From positions 4,616,001 through 4,680,000 of the forward strand of contig NC_135195.1 in assembly GCF_050948175.1 (NCBI RefSeq): DNA of 64,000 nucleotides, given 5' to 3'. This stretch comes from Xylocopa sonorina. Its lineage: Eukaryota > Arthropoda > Insecta > Hymenoptera > Apidae. The notes beneath the pieces were generated by a model. That model did no database searches, was not told where the DNA came from, and was given only the letters and a program-made list of their open reading frames with translations. Below are positions 1 through 12,522 of this stretch, in pieces (within the stretch, counting starts at the first letter, position 1; every line of letters begins with the position of its first letter). Position numbers and translations under genes: made by a program.

Positions 1-3000
1 ATATTTATCACGCTGCTGTGTAATAAATTGTTAACTCTCTAGCGAACCACCAGAGGAGATCTGTTGTACAACCTTGCTCACAATTCTCTTCTCCTTCCGT
101 GTGTCTCAGTAAAAGTAAATACGAGTCCAATGAAATATTGAAAAAAGTTTCGTTCCCTCAAACGTGTCGCGTCCAGTTGAACGCGTTACGTTCGTCATTT
201 CGTATACATTTACGCGTTTAAAGTAGAAAATAAAACGACGACTCGCTGTGCTCCGTCTCCTTACAATGGACGCATTAATTTCGTCGTTTATGTTCCATTT
301 TAGTATGGTACCCCGCGAGGCGAGCAAATTCCTAGGTAGAATACGTGTCCACGAGTCGGACCGGTCTTGAATATCGAGGCCATGAATCATGCATGAGGTC
401 TGACTCGTTCAGTTACCTTATAATCTTCATTATCAACGCCAATCTTCAGTAATTATTTCTTATATAATTTCCACGATCACTACGTACATACTGTATTATT
501 AGAAACAATACACAGTTCTCTAAATAAATACTAATATATACTAATATATACGTATACTTCCCAAAATAAACATTTTTCGATTCCAGAAACATCTCATTAG
601 TCACACCCCCGATAAACTCCGCGCGTCGTCATCGTTCTTCTGTTCTTTGAGACGAAAAACTAGGGAAGAGAAACAGGAACGAGAACCAAGGCGGATCGTT
701 CAGAGAGAAGCACGTTGAAAATGTTAGGCAGCAGGCCAGGCGAACCGTGAAACAGCCTGATCAATTACTCGCTGTCCCTCATCGTCGCCCAGAGCGTGAG
801 GCGACTTAAAGGGCCTTTGATTAGTGGCTGGCCAGTCGCGTCGTCCATAAAGACCGGGTCATCCCCTTGATGGAAGGATCCTTGGTGCAACGCGATGTCT
901 GTTTGCCGGTCGACCTGATATCGCGTGCGTTGATGTCGCCCTGGCGGAATGAAACGGCCGATTTTCCGTGACACTCGCGTCCGTGCACGTTTTTCCGGGT
1001 CACGCGTCTCTTCCGGGTCACGAGAACACCCCCGAGGGATTCGAGAGGGAAACACGCGGAAGACTGTGCGTTAAATATTTCCTGACGAATATTTAGTTAA
1101 TGCGAAACAGTTTTTTGCTACGTTTTTGCGATGCTTCGCGATATTCGTCGTAATGGTTCTCTGTTAAAATGGCGACATACGCGATAGAGGTATCCGTAAG
1201 ATAGTTGTGGAAAGTAGAAATAACTAGATGGCTCAATATCTTTTTTTAGGCGTGTTCGTTACTGTGCAACCCAGGAGATTCGTAGAAGAATGTCTTTTTA
1301 GGTCATTTGTACTAGCCTCGAGGACACCCCCAACGCCATGGCGCATTCGAATATTTAGGCAAGGCTCTGGAGAGGGTCGATGCCGCAGGGAAATGAACAT
1401 GGCTCTCGTCGATCGCTCGTGCACCCTGTTATTTTCGATATTTCTTACATATCGATACTCGAAAGTAGAATATCTGTTCTATTCTGGGATTTGCCGGAAG
1501 CTAATTTGAAATGTTGCTCGTGCGACGGGTTTTATCGCGAAATTTTGTGGTCCGGTGGTAAATAAGGGGGATTTCAAAGGATTACGCGAGCAGCTTTCAA
1601 TCGTTGAGAGATTTCCAGAGATTTCTGGAGATCAGATATGGAGTTGGATGTAGGAAGAAGGCTTTAAAGCCTTTCTCGGGAAATTGTATGGGTTTAATCT
1701 CTGGGAAGGTAGAATTTCTGCAGTATTGAGTGGACAGTAGATTTATAAGATTGCGGGGATGCTGAGGATTCCTTTAGAAGAGGCATTTTGTTTTTACGTT
1801 CACTGGAAATTAATTTTAATTTGCGCAGAGATAAATAAACGGATATTTAAGTTTTTAATAGTATTTGTAATATTAATTTGGTAGATGTATCGAGAATTAG
1901 AAGCGAAGCAAACGTTCTGTAGGACTTTGCTTATTCAGAAATTAATTTTAACTTTCGTTTCTTCGAATTCGTTCCTATCGCGAAATTTGTACTTCCAATA
2001 AAGAATCCATATAATTCTCAATTTACTTGTGGAGTTCAAGAAAGGATTATAGTTAGAAAGAGGACTCTTAAAGTATCCTCTTGGAGAGGACTGTATGGGT
2101 TTACTCTTCGAGAGTGGTCTTTGTACGATATTGAGTGTTCGCAAGATCAATTTTCGTACTAACTGAACTTCACGGGAAGCTTTCAAACGAGGGCAAGTGC
2201 TCCTGAAGTCTCAAGGAAAAAAGAAAAAAAAGAAAAATACGAAAGAGGTTGCACGTTTCAGAGTATAATTAAGAAAACTAATAAACGAGCTAACGAGATA
2301 AGGGTAGGTATATAATTACTTGATAAACTACACGCAGATACTGTAACCTGCAGTCTATTGTATAATCGATTAAAAAAACCCAGTTTTAAAGTTCTCTAAA
2401 AGTGATTGAGATATTTTTCACTGTTTCATGAAAAAAATATCTAACTCTGTTAAATTGATTCGATGAAATTTTAATTGTTCAGCGAACCCTTTTGCTTTTA
2501 GAAACTTTCTCTTACGCGGGGACAAGAGCTTAAGTATTTCTACTTTTATTGGAAATAGTTTGGCATGAAACCCGTTTGAAGGGGGTTCCCTCGAGGGTCT
2601 GCGGAAAAGGAAGAAAGGACGCGTTCAAAGCGAGCAGTTCAAATGCAACAGTACGAACTAACAGGTTGGAACGAGCAATTCGTTCATTCTCCGACTTCAA
2701 ACCAATTTGCAGCCTTTGAAGTCCGATTGCTGTTCGAGGAAAAGGGGCGAAAAAATATCTGCCGTATCCACCACTGGTTGCTTTTCACTCTGCGTATTTA
2801 CGGTTACCGCGGAATTCAATAAATCGCGTTTCGCTTTTGGTTCTACGTATACAAATGCGTTGCGTGCAGAGAAAAAAAAGCAGCTTTTTTTTATTTTCAG
2901 CGAACCGAAAACTGGCATTGTTGCGTGATGCGATTCTTTTTTTCCTCCAAAAATAATCCGATAGAAAGGCACAACTATTGGAAATTTAGAATGGTTCCGC

Positions 3001-4155
3001 TGGTTAAAAAGAGTTGGAAATTTAGAACTGAAACGTGTACGTTTAGAAGATTGCGAAATTTGTGCTTCCAATAAAGAATCTATATAATTCTCAGTTTATT
3101 TCTAAAGTTCAAGGAAGAATTATAGTTAGAAAGCAGACTTTTAAAGTATGCTATCATACGAATAATATCGAACAACAACGATAATAACACTGCATTTTAA
3201 ACAATCACGTCCCAAAATCGTCTGGTAACACCAACGAACGCTTCGTTCTTGGAAACCAATCAAGTCTGAGAGGGGTTGTTTTTGGGGTAAACGAGGCGAA
3301 ATGCATATATATACAAGCGAGAGATAAAGGTGCCATTTAAATAAATCTAAATACCAAACGAGTTTAACAAGGGGAGAATGAAATCAAACCTCGCAGAGGC
3401 AGGCTCGAAAATTTCACCCCAAGACAACGTGCCTTCGAATAATCGTCTTACCAACGGTCGCAGAGGTTCGTTTCCTCAGGGATCGCGGAATATAGCCAAG
3501 GATACCGTGCCACGTCCAAGATGCAGCTTATCCTCGCGATTATCTTCTTTCGCTTTCGAAGGATATGCAAATCCTGTTGCGCGATACTTCCTTTGATTCG
3601 AATCAGACGCGAGTCTCGTTCTTCACCCTTCGGGTTTCTCGTTGTCTGCAGCTAACTTTGCTGGCGTCAAAGTTGCATCGTTAAAGATTTCTATGGCTGG
3701 CTAAGGGCGAACTGATCGGTTGTGGACTCGCGTGTGATGGTCTTGGAATTTCAGAGAATCTGCGAGCGATTTGGTTAAAGTAAATGAGGGCAATGAAGTA
3801 CGGGTCGATCATTAATTTGACCAAAACCCTCAAATCCTTTCATTTACTCTACTGTTGTTGTTACAGGCTGGAATCTCTATTGGTGGTGGGATTTCTTCAA
3901 TTTACGCGCCCGCTAATGGTTCGAGGTGGTTAATTTATTTTGAAGGAATCTGTTTCTATTTTTATTGCACATTTCTGGCGCATTTGAACATCTCTATTCT
4001 TGGACTTTGCTTTTATGCGAGAAGGAGGATCGTTGTATCGTGGACGAGAGTTTTTTTAAGGGGAAATACGAACGTTAATAATGTGTGGCCACTCGTGCAG
4101 AAAGGTACCATTTTTGGCTTCTATGGTATTCTACAGGATGATTTACTAGTCATGT
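1..4155. other. non-coding stretch, no gene recognised
   Basis: I see no exon with credible splice sites or recognisable protein here. The ORFs present (for example at 106-390 and 765-1055 on the minus strand) resemble no family I know. A segment at about 1979-2073 recurs diverged at about 3054-3150. A GC-richer patch lies at about 760-1050. This could be intergenic DNA or part of a large intron. Confidence 0.5.
1979..3150 (+). repeat. direct repeat pair of about 95 bp
   Basis: About 95 bp starting gcgaaatttgtacttccaat at 1979 recurs starting gcgaaatttgtgcttccaat at about 3054, roughly 1.07 kb downstream in the same orientation. Both copies end in a stretch of the type ttagaaag..gac..ttaaagtat. 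The copies are diverged but easily aligned by eye. The intervening DNA is not repeated. Confidence 0.7.
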
Positions 4156-4711
4156 GACAAATTTTTACAGCTGATACTGCACCTCCAAAGCAACAAAAAA
4201 GTTCATATAAACCTAGGTCCAATTTGTAAAAATGTCAAAGAAAACTGGGATTCTTGTTCTTTTCAGAGAAGCAGCAGTTTTGCTCATATTATTGATCGTA
4301 TCTTCGAAACCGTTATTCCTACAAGAAAATGATAAACAATATTGAGAAGAGCAATAAATTTGCTATTGTAATAGTCCCTATTTTATTCTGAAACTCGAAA
4401 ACAGGTGGAGTAATAAAAGTTTAAACTTATCTCAGGAGACAAAATTTGTAAATTGCGAAAACTTTGACCTCCTATTTAGGTAATTAATTTTAGACGTGGA
4501 GGGCAGAAAATTTCACAAAAATTTCCTTATTCACGAAGCTTTCTGATGATATAATTAGCTTTTTATTCCGCCGCACGGAAGCAAAGAAATGTAGTGTGAA
4601 ATGGTAACACCTGCAGGTGAACCGTGTATGCTTTCATAGCACTCAAAGGGTTAATTTAATTTTTAACCCTAAAGGCGGCTTTCCACGGAAAATTTGTAAC
4701 GACCAATTTTA
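4156..4711 (+). mobile_element. truncated copy of a DNA transposon (same family as 45024-46020)
   Basis: This 556-bp block starts gacaaatttttacagctgat and aligns over its whole length with 45024 to about 45590. Only the left terminal inverted repeat is present here. The homology stops near 4711, so the right half and right end are missing. No transposase ORF is visible. I take it as a decayed non-autonomous element. Confidence 0.75.
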
Positions 4712-6406
4712 CTCCACGCTACGCGTCGTGTTCTGCGCGGACAAATTTCTCCTTTGTAAAAACACAAAGTTACTGTACTGTATTTATAAGTTATACAGTA
4801 TAGAACGTTCACTTTTGCTGCCACAATCGCGCGATGAATATCCGGCTACTTTAATTGGCTATTAAATTCCCATTAATACTTCCAATATCGTAATACGACT
4901 GCTCAGCGTCATTAATTCGTACGTCTTCCATTCATTATAAATAGATCAAGCATCAGGCAATCATTATCCACGATTGAACACGCTCATCGTGCATTTGCTG
5001 ATACAGTCCGGGTGCTTGACACAAAAAAGGCGAAATGAGAAGCAATTTCCTTTGTGTCCCGTCACGCGACGCAAAAGAGGGTGGATCATCCCCCGAAATT
5101 ATACTCTTTGCAGCCGGCTTTAGTTCTCGTAGCAACCATTTATCGTCGAAACTTGGAATGTTTCCAGCAATATTGGTTCCTCGTCTTGAAAGGTACTGCA
5201 CAGATACATCTATACCCTTCGAGGCATTAATGCTTGTATATATGTATATATACAATCAGTAACGTAATCTTCCGTGAAAAGAATTGGAACGTCCAAGCAA
5301 TAAACGTTTATCGCGAAGGATAGTTTCAAAAGTGTCGTGGTTGATCGATCATTTAATTTCGGTGCATCGAACGAACGTTGTTCGCAACGTTAAACACTTT
5401 TGTCGCGAAAGAACGACGATCCAAAGTTTCCCTCGGTTATCCCTCGAAACGTTTGGCTTTACCCTCGAAACGAGAACCAGAGAAACGCGCGGTTGGTAAG
5501 TATTATCTTTTGATACTACTTTGTATTATACCAGGATATTGGGTCAAATCAATATTAGCTAATCCCCGTTTTCCGGTGCAACGCGCGCTGGGATGGTTAA
5601 TGGGTACATGAAAATGTTATCCGCAGCGGCTCAAGAACTTCGTGCTTTCTTCTCTCGTCAGAAACTGCACGAGAATCCCTTGGATCTTCCTTAGCCGTGT
5701 TTCGCGTGTCAACGAACGATCAGCGTATCTTGTGTGCTCGCATTTACAATTCCATTGCATATTTAATTGAACGCGTCCAAGATCTATCTGTACACCGTGA
5801 AACTTGTCTATGCTCGGACCATTAAATTCAATGATTTCTAAACACCTGAATCCCTCTCGAATCGCAAACTGAATACCGTAGTCAGGCTATTCAATTTCAC
5901 TGTTTATACTATCATTCGATTCTACAATTTCCTTTTGTTTATTAAAGTCGCGCACGCGTTTCATTCGATTATTAACGATTACTGTATTATGTATTTTATT
6001 CTATTGATTCTAGTATACTCTATTATAGCCATGTTTATGCACACAATCGATGTGCCATAAAGTATCCATTAGCTATAATGGATTCGAAATATTAATGGAT
6101 ACCGTGGCTCTTGATACGTCGGTTCATAATTACCACGCGTTGCGTTAGCATTTCCTTTCTCAATCACTTTGATTGATAAAAACAAATAAACTGTGACGAA
6201 TAAGACAGAGCACTAAGTATAATGCAATTACTCCCGAAGCAATTGAGCTTCTTTAAGATAGAAAACTCATCTTCCAGATGGCCAGAATTCTAAATGGAAC
6301 ACTCTCTCTGAAAGTAACGCCGATCTGCGCGAGGCACTGCAAGTATAAAGGTAGGAATGTTCGCGGGGTTAATGCGAAGTGAAAATCTCTTTTTGGCTTC
6401 TTGCCT
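4712..6406. other. non-coding stretch
   Basis: No exon, RNA gene or repeat is supported here. Two overlapping plus-strand ORFs at 5284-5611 lie in a CpG-richer patch but match nothing I recognise. Confidence 0.5.
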
Positions 6407-6834
6407 GGTTTTAGTTTACCATTCAGCTAAACTTGTATCTCGAATTGCTTTACGTCAGGCCATAACAAGGAAAGAATCCTTGAAAGTGGCTATCGATCTA
6501 ATATAAAGTAGACTGTAATTACCAATTTTCCACTACAACAGTGTCGTTTGTTTTACCTTTTTCATGGAAAGTCTCAACACTCATTTGCGCCACTGCATCC
6601 GTTCCCTTCGATTCGCAAAGGGTTTTAGTTTACCATTCAGCTAAACTTGTATCTCGAATTGCTTTACGTTAGACCATAACAGGGAAAGAATTCTTGAAAG
6701 TGGCTATCGATCTAATATAAAGTAGACTGTAATTACCAATTTTCCACTACAACAGTGTCGTTTGTTTTACCTTTTTCATGGAAAGTCTCAACACTGATTT
6801 GTGCCACTGCATCCGTTCCTTTCGATTCGCAAAG
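6407..6834 (+). repeat. 214-bp tandem duplication, two copies
   Basis: The unit beginning ggttttagtttaccattcag runs from 6407 to 6620 and is repeated directly from 6621 to 6834. Only a handful of substitutions separate the copies, so the duplication is recent. The second copy runs straight into a GC-rich island. No coding function is apparent. Confidence 0.9.
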
Positions 6835-7150
6835 GTGGCTACGATTCCGTCGAAAACTGGAGGCGGCCAGTTTCCCTCGTTTCTCGACCATCCGGCTTTA
6901 AGCTGGCCCGGAAACGGCGGAGGCGAAACGGCAGAGCGATGGCCACGAAGCCGCAGAAAGCGGGGTCCGCGGTGAGGAATCGATCGGGCTGGTCTCTGCC
7001 TTGAGGGTGTTGCCCGTTGTGCCTGCGTTCATCGCAGAGCTACGTGGACGCACCGTCACGGTGAACTTCCCGAATCGGTCATCCGGTTGAATCATTCCGC
7101 GTGGTTTAAAATGGAGAACCGTGACGCGGCCGCGTAGCCGCGCGATGCGA
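6835..7150. other. GC/CpG-rich island, function unknown
   Basis: Base composition rises sharply here (for example gaaacggcggaggcgaaacg) in an AT-rich background. Short ORFs exist on both strands, as expected from composition alone. It could be a promoter, enhancer or non-coding exon. Nothing in the sequence decides between these. Confidence 0.35.
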
Positions 7151-8989
7151 AAGTAAAAATGACCACAGAGCCTGGATCGCCTCGATTTGCGTCGATTTTT
7201 GTCGATTTCCGCGTCGTACGATTGGCTACCACGATTTTAAAGAAGCGTGTGCGTTGGCGCATGAAAGGTAATTTAGGCTGTTCGATGGGGAACGAGAATT
7301 TTGTCTGAGAATCGTGGACGATCGTTTCGTATTCACATCGTTGTTGTTACAGTTTGACAATTAATGTTTCGTCTACTAATTTTTCGCCTTAAAACTTTCT
7401 AATGTAATAAAATGAACTTTTGCGGTGGCAAGTTTTTATCTTCGAGCTAATCGCTTGAATTTGTTACTCGTTACGAGTGTAAAGTTACACGGCAAATATT
7501 GTCGCGAGGAAACAGATTATCGTTAATTTGCATTTTCTCTATCGGTATGCAGAGAACACGCGAAGGAGAGAGTCCATGAATAAATAAAAACTGATACGCA
7601 GATTTCGCTATTGATAAATTGGTATTATTTTATTTGTGAAAGGAGTTGAAAGTGGCTGTTTTTAACTTAAGAAGAAAGGCTTGAAAATTTCTTTTTTAAG
7701 GGAGGAGAAACAGAAGAAGAAGAAGAAGAAGAAGATCAAGAGGAAGATGTATGAAACGAATGTTAAATTCTTCGTTGGTATTTCACATTATTTTTCTTCA
7801 CTATATTTTGTTTAAATGAGAATATTAGGTGCTAGACTATGGCAGTGTCAAGTTTTAGAATTTAATTGTGGGTTTTAAAGTGTCTGCGTTCTCCAATTTT
7901 ATTAAACCATCAGCTCTTTCTATGGCCATTTCGATGCACACTTCAGTTCTTCTTCTTATTCTAAAAGGATCGCTCGTCGACTGAAATAAATATCCGCAGT
8001 TTAACCTGTCTTTAACGGGATACCATTTTGCAGTATACACAATCCAGAACTTGGAGGTAGACCAAGAATCGAAATTAAATTGAGCAGGGTAAATATTTGC
8101 CTTTGCCTCTACGAATCCTATACACGAGAACGATATACCGCGCTTAGCAGCCTATTAAAACGGATGAAAAAACGAGCTCGTTCAATTTACGTATCGTTTG
8201 ATTCGAGATTACGAATGATTTGACAGAAAAACCAGAGCGTTGCGGACGAGCTTGACCATAATCTCGATAAGTTCGATAATTTCGTTAATTAAAATAAAAA
8301 ACTGCAAACACGGAGTGTATTTCCGTTCGTGCAATAGCCGAGGTAAATATAAACAGGATGATATAAAAAAAATGAAGCGTACACCAGAATAATATTATTT
8401 CGAGGAGTCGTGAAATTTCAGTCGATAAAATTGATATTGACGCAGGCACAACGCGTAGATATGAATAAAAACATATTCACGTGGATACTGAATGAAGCTT
8501 AACGATAGAGACGTACCAAAAAACGAGATAAAACTCACGAACTCTATTTATCTAAAAACTGCAGGGAGTTTGAAATTTCGCGAACGCAGTCGCTATCTTC
8601 CTTGGTTCTAATAAAAGTTGCAAGAGTTCCAGGATGGAACTTATTCCCGGGAAAACGAAGCGAGGGACAAGATTAATCCGAAGCAATGGAGAGACGAGCC
8701 TTTCGAAAAGTTCGATCGGTTTCGAGCCAGGAACGATAAGTTATTGGTTCTCAATCGGGTATCGAGAACACGATAAGTGCTCTCCACGAAGGGGCTGCTC
8801 TTAACGGGGTTAACAACTCGCCGCAAGTTTGATATAGCATAATTCGATATTGAAAGAACCGCACATATAATTGGGTTAAAATTTCGCAAAATAGAAAATG
8901 GTCTTTCTTCTCAATTCAAAAAGGGGAAAAGCATTCATCGATGAAAAGAGGAGGATCCTTTTCTCTATTTAAATAGACACTAAAGCCAC
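7151..8989. other. non-coding stretch with a (GAA)n microsatellite
   Basis: No gene is supported. A pure (GAA)n run of about 23 bp lies near 7712-7734. The remainder is AT-rich single-copy sequence. Confidence 0.5.
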
Positions 8990-9545
8990 CAAATTGACTA
9001 TAACGAGCGTACGATTTGGTTTTCTGCTTCAATTTCAGGTGGGACGAAATTTTCCAATTTTACTATAACGAGCGTACGATTGAGTTTTCTGCATTTCAGG
9101 TGGGACGAAATTTTCCAATTTGACTATAACGAGCGTACGATTTGGTTTTCTGCAATTTCAGGTGGGACGAAATTTTCCAATTTGACTATAACGAGCGTAC
9201 GATTTGGTTTTCTGCAATTTCAGGTGGAAAGAAATTTTCCAAATTGACTGTAACTAGCGTACGATTTGATTTTCTGCAATTTCAGGTGAGACGAAATTTT
9301 CCAATTTGACTATAACGAGCGTACGATTTGATTTTCTGCAATTCAGGTGGGACGAAACTTTCCAAATTAACTATAACGAACGTACGATTGGGTTTTCTGC
9401 ATTTTACGTGGGATGAAATATTGCAATTTGACTACATCGAGCGTACGATTTGGTTTTCTGCAATTTCAGGTGGAAAGAAATTTTCCAAATTGACTATAAC
9501 GAGCGTACGATTTGGTTTTCTGCTTGAATTTTAGGTGGATAGAAA
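8990..9545 (+). repeat. minisatellite, about 62-bp unit, nine copies
   Basis: Nine head-to-tail copies contain the phrases actataacgagcgtacgatt, ggttttctgcaatttcag and gtgggacgaaattttccaa. Units differ by small substitutions and 1-4 bp indels. Many units join a pyrimidine-containing acceptor-like tttcag directly to gtggga or gtgaga, which is the layout of a recursive (zero-length-exon) splice site. An ORF that crosses the array is an artefact of the repeat. Confidence 0.92.
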
Positions 9546-12440
9546 TTTGTTCGCGATCGTTAGACGCGCATCGTGCCTGAAGTGAAAATTAATCGAGTGC
9601 ATCGATTTAAGTCGGATGCGGCGGAACAATGTGTCATAGGGTGCAACGACCCGGAGGCGCGTCGCCGCTAAACCGAGCGAATCGGCGGCTGCGATTAGAA
9701 ATTTCGCGAGAAATCGCGAATGCTGTGGCTGGGCTGATCTCAGAGACGTTTGCAATTTCCTTTCGGCGTTTTGCCCATTCAAGAGCAAGGTACTTTCCGC
9801 TCAATTTCCATGGCGCGTCGCGCGAAAGTGCACCGCCGCCGAATTACATCGTCGCTCGATTGTTTAGATTCAGGCATGCTCCAGAAGCGGTTTCGGTTTT
9901 CGCAGCTGGGGACGTGTAACGAATAGGCGATCGAACGTTTAGAATCGCGGTGCGACACGTTTCAATCACAAATACACGCCTTGGTTCTTTTCACCTTTCG
10001 TAGAGGAATTCGTTGAGAAATTGGAGAACGAAATGGCTTCTAAGTTTGCTTGCTATTCAAATTGTTAAAGTTAGCTTAAAATACGTTACGTGTTTCATTA
10101 ATTTTCTTTCAGTTATTGTAAGATACTGATATGCACGTCGACTATGTCCTCGAGTAAAAAGTGGAATGATCTCATAGTAAAAGCGTGAACGAAGGAAACT
10201 GTTACGTTCGCGCAAGGCCAACAGGATATTGGAAGAGTGTAAAATATGTTGGTAATTTAACAATGTATTATAATTATACTTAATTTTTTATTCGATAACA
10301 CAGAGGAGATTAGAACAGAGGAGAATTTTGACTGTCGAATATTCTGCTCGCTGAGGAGGAAATGCAACGGTTCCAAATTAATGGAGGATCCACGAAAGTT
10401 ATGGAGTTTCGAGGGGATCGCGATTCTCTTTCGACGAATGTTTGTACTGTACCTCCTCTCATTTCCAGAAATTTTCCATTCTGTGCTAACAGAGCCGGGC
10501 GACGTGTCTGTTCGGATTCGTAAAAGTTTCATTTTCATGGGGCGAAGAACAGGACACGAAGAGCACACATTTTTAAGCGTTAGAGTGGATTTAAAGCATC
10601 AAGTTCGAACTTTCGTCGTAACTTTTTACGACGATATACATTTTCATCGTTCGATGCTTGCTCTGTATTGGTTATTATGTTTTATAAAGATCTGAAATAC
10701 AATTATTAGTGAAATTGTATCACCTTTAACGTTTCGTTTCGCCCCGCTGTATCTCGTAACAAACTGAACTAAAAACATTTACATTTTCCGCGTGTCAAAG
10801 CATTGGAAGGGAAAAGAACTCAATCACGGGGACGATTTAGGAAGCAAAACGGTTTGCATATAAATTGAAAGCTTAAATTAAAACCAATGGAAAAGTTTTT
10901 TTTTTGGAGTGCAAACGGATTTATTATACATGAATGAAATAAAGCATTATTTAATTAACTCCCTTCGCAGCGAATGCTAATTAATTTGTCATTTTCTGCG
11001 CGTTCTATGCTTCCCGTAATCTCTGAATTTCGAATTGGTAATTCAATAATTTAATTATTTAGCAGAAATAAATAATATTTAAGTAAACTCTCATGTATCT
11101 TACTTAAATATTATAATTTTATTTTATTGTACAAATGCAATTCATTTCGTTAAAATTTAATTTTATAAAAAGCAATGAAAGGTTCTTCTGGTTAATTTAA
11201 ATACCGATTGTTTAAAATCTTTTAGGATTTTTAATCTGCAAAGTAACGGAGCGTCTATTAAGGTTAATATTGTAAAAACAGATTTAATAACGCTCTTTTC
11301 TTCATCATAATTATCGCGATAATTTTCCATTCAACTTCCTGTTGTTAGGAGAAAGCACGATCGTCGGAAACCCGACATTTTGTTTTTAATGAAGAAAACG
11401 TGTACGAATTTATTTTTCGTCCTTTAACCATCCGTATCATTTTAAATACATTCTTATCAAAAAACATTAGCATATTTGTTTAATAGTAATTTATGCCTGA
11501 AAACAGTTATGATATCAATCGCGAATTTCATTGAATTATGTATTCCATTTAGTATCGCATTAAAAAGCTGGTTTTATTAACGTGCCTCATCGATAAGATT
11601 GAAAAATAATTGTACAATCCTCACGAAAATTAGAAGCTGATTTCACTGAGAATCCGAGGAATGTTCTCCAAGTGTCCCAATATATTTTCCAATCGGGATG
11701 TACTTTACACGTTAAATGTAAATGATCGGTCTGATTATTATAGAAACTTTCACTCAACGAGCACGCGATTTTTCGAACCGTAAATAACTCGAAAATGATA
11801 GATATTAATTAACTGCGATCAAATATTGAAATTCGAAAGAAAAACCTCATTCAGACTATTAAATTGATTAAACTTTTCGAAATTTGAAGTTTCTAACTAT
11901 AAAGAGAGCATATCCAATTGAAAGGGGATACTGGCGAATTATCGAGTTTGTAATGCTGTTTACAAACTCTTGGAATTTTTAAAGATATTTTTGAGTGTAT
12001 GGTTACATAACATCTATTTGAATAGAGGATTCATTCTAGCACAACGAGGATCTATTATTTGAAGGAACAAGCGAACGTACTGTAACGCGTTCAGAAAATG
12101 CTTTGGCAGTTTCCAAATTGAGTTCGTTCAACAAATTAATCCGGTAGTTACGCGCTGTACGAACTATTTTTGACAGAGAATAACAAATCTTGCGTGAAAC
12201 GTTTCGAACGTGAATACGACTTTGAATCGATTCGTTCGTTAATTATGAATCCACGATTTGGTATTCTGGTATTCTTTATCTTACTCTCAATTATTGAAAC
12301 GAGTACTCTCATATTTGTGCAAATAAAACATTTCATAAAAATGTAGGAGCCAATTACGAAATTAAATCAAGCGTGGCGCGTTTGTTTCGCAGCGCGGGAA
12401 TAAAAACACGCGATTCGCGTAGGTCTCTTCGTTAATTTAT
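9546..12440. other. non-coding stretch; GC-richer at 9.6-9.92 kb
   Basis: No exon is supported. A CpG-rich patch at 9600-9920 has overlapping ORFs on both strands without recognisable protein content. The interval 10.7-12.4 kb is strongly AT-rich. Confidence 0.5.
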
Positions 12441-12465
12441 AAAATATCGGAGAGTGAGAGAAGCA

Positions 12466-12466
12466 C

Positions 12467-12503
<37 letters not shown>

Positions 12504-12522
12504 AAGAGAGAGAGAGAGAGGG
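12466..12522 (+). repeat. (AG)n microsatellite
   Basis: This is an almost pure AG dinucleotide tract with two AAAG interruptions. It explains the Arg/Glu-repeat and Leu/Ser-repeat ORFs on the two strands, which should not be called as genes. Confidence 0.95.

Noticed and set aside
765..1055. 96-codon minus-strand ORF
   Set aside because: GC-rich patch, overlapping ORF in another frame, no recognisable product.
8990..9545. Regular repeats suggestive of a CRISPR array
   Set aside because: There are no distinct spacers; whole units repeat head to tail, and the context is eukaryotic.
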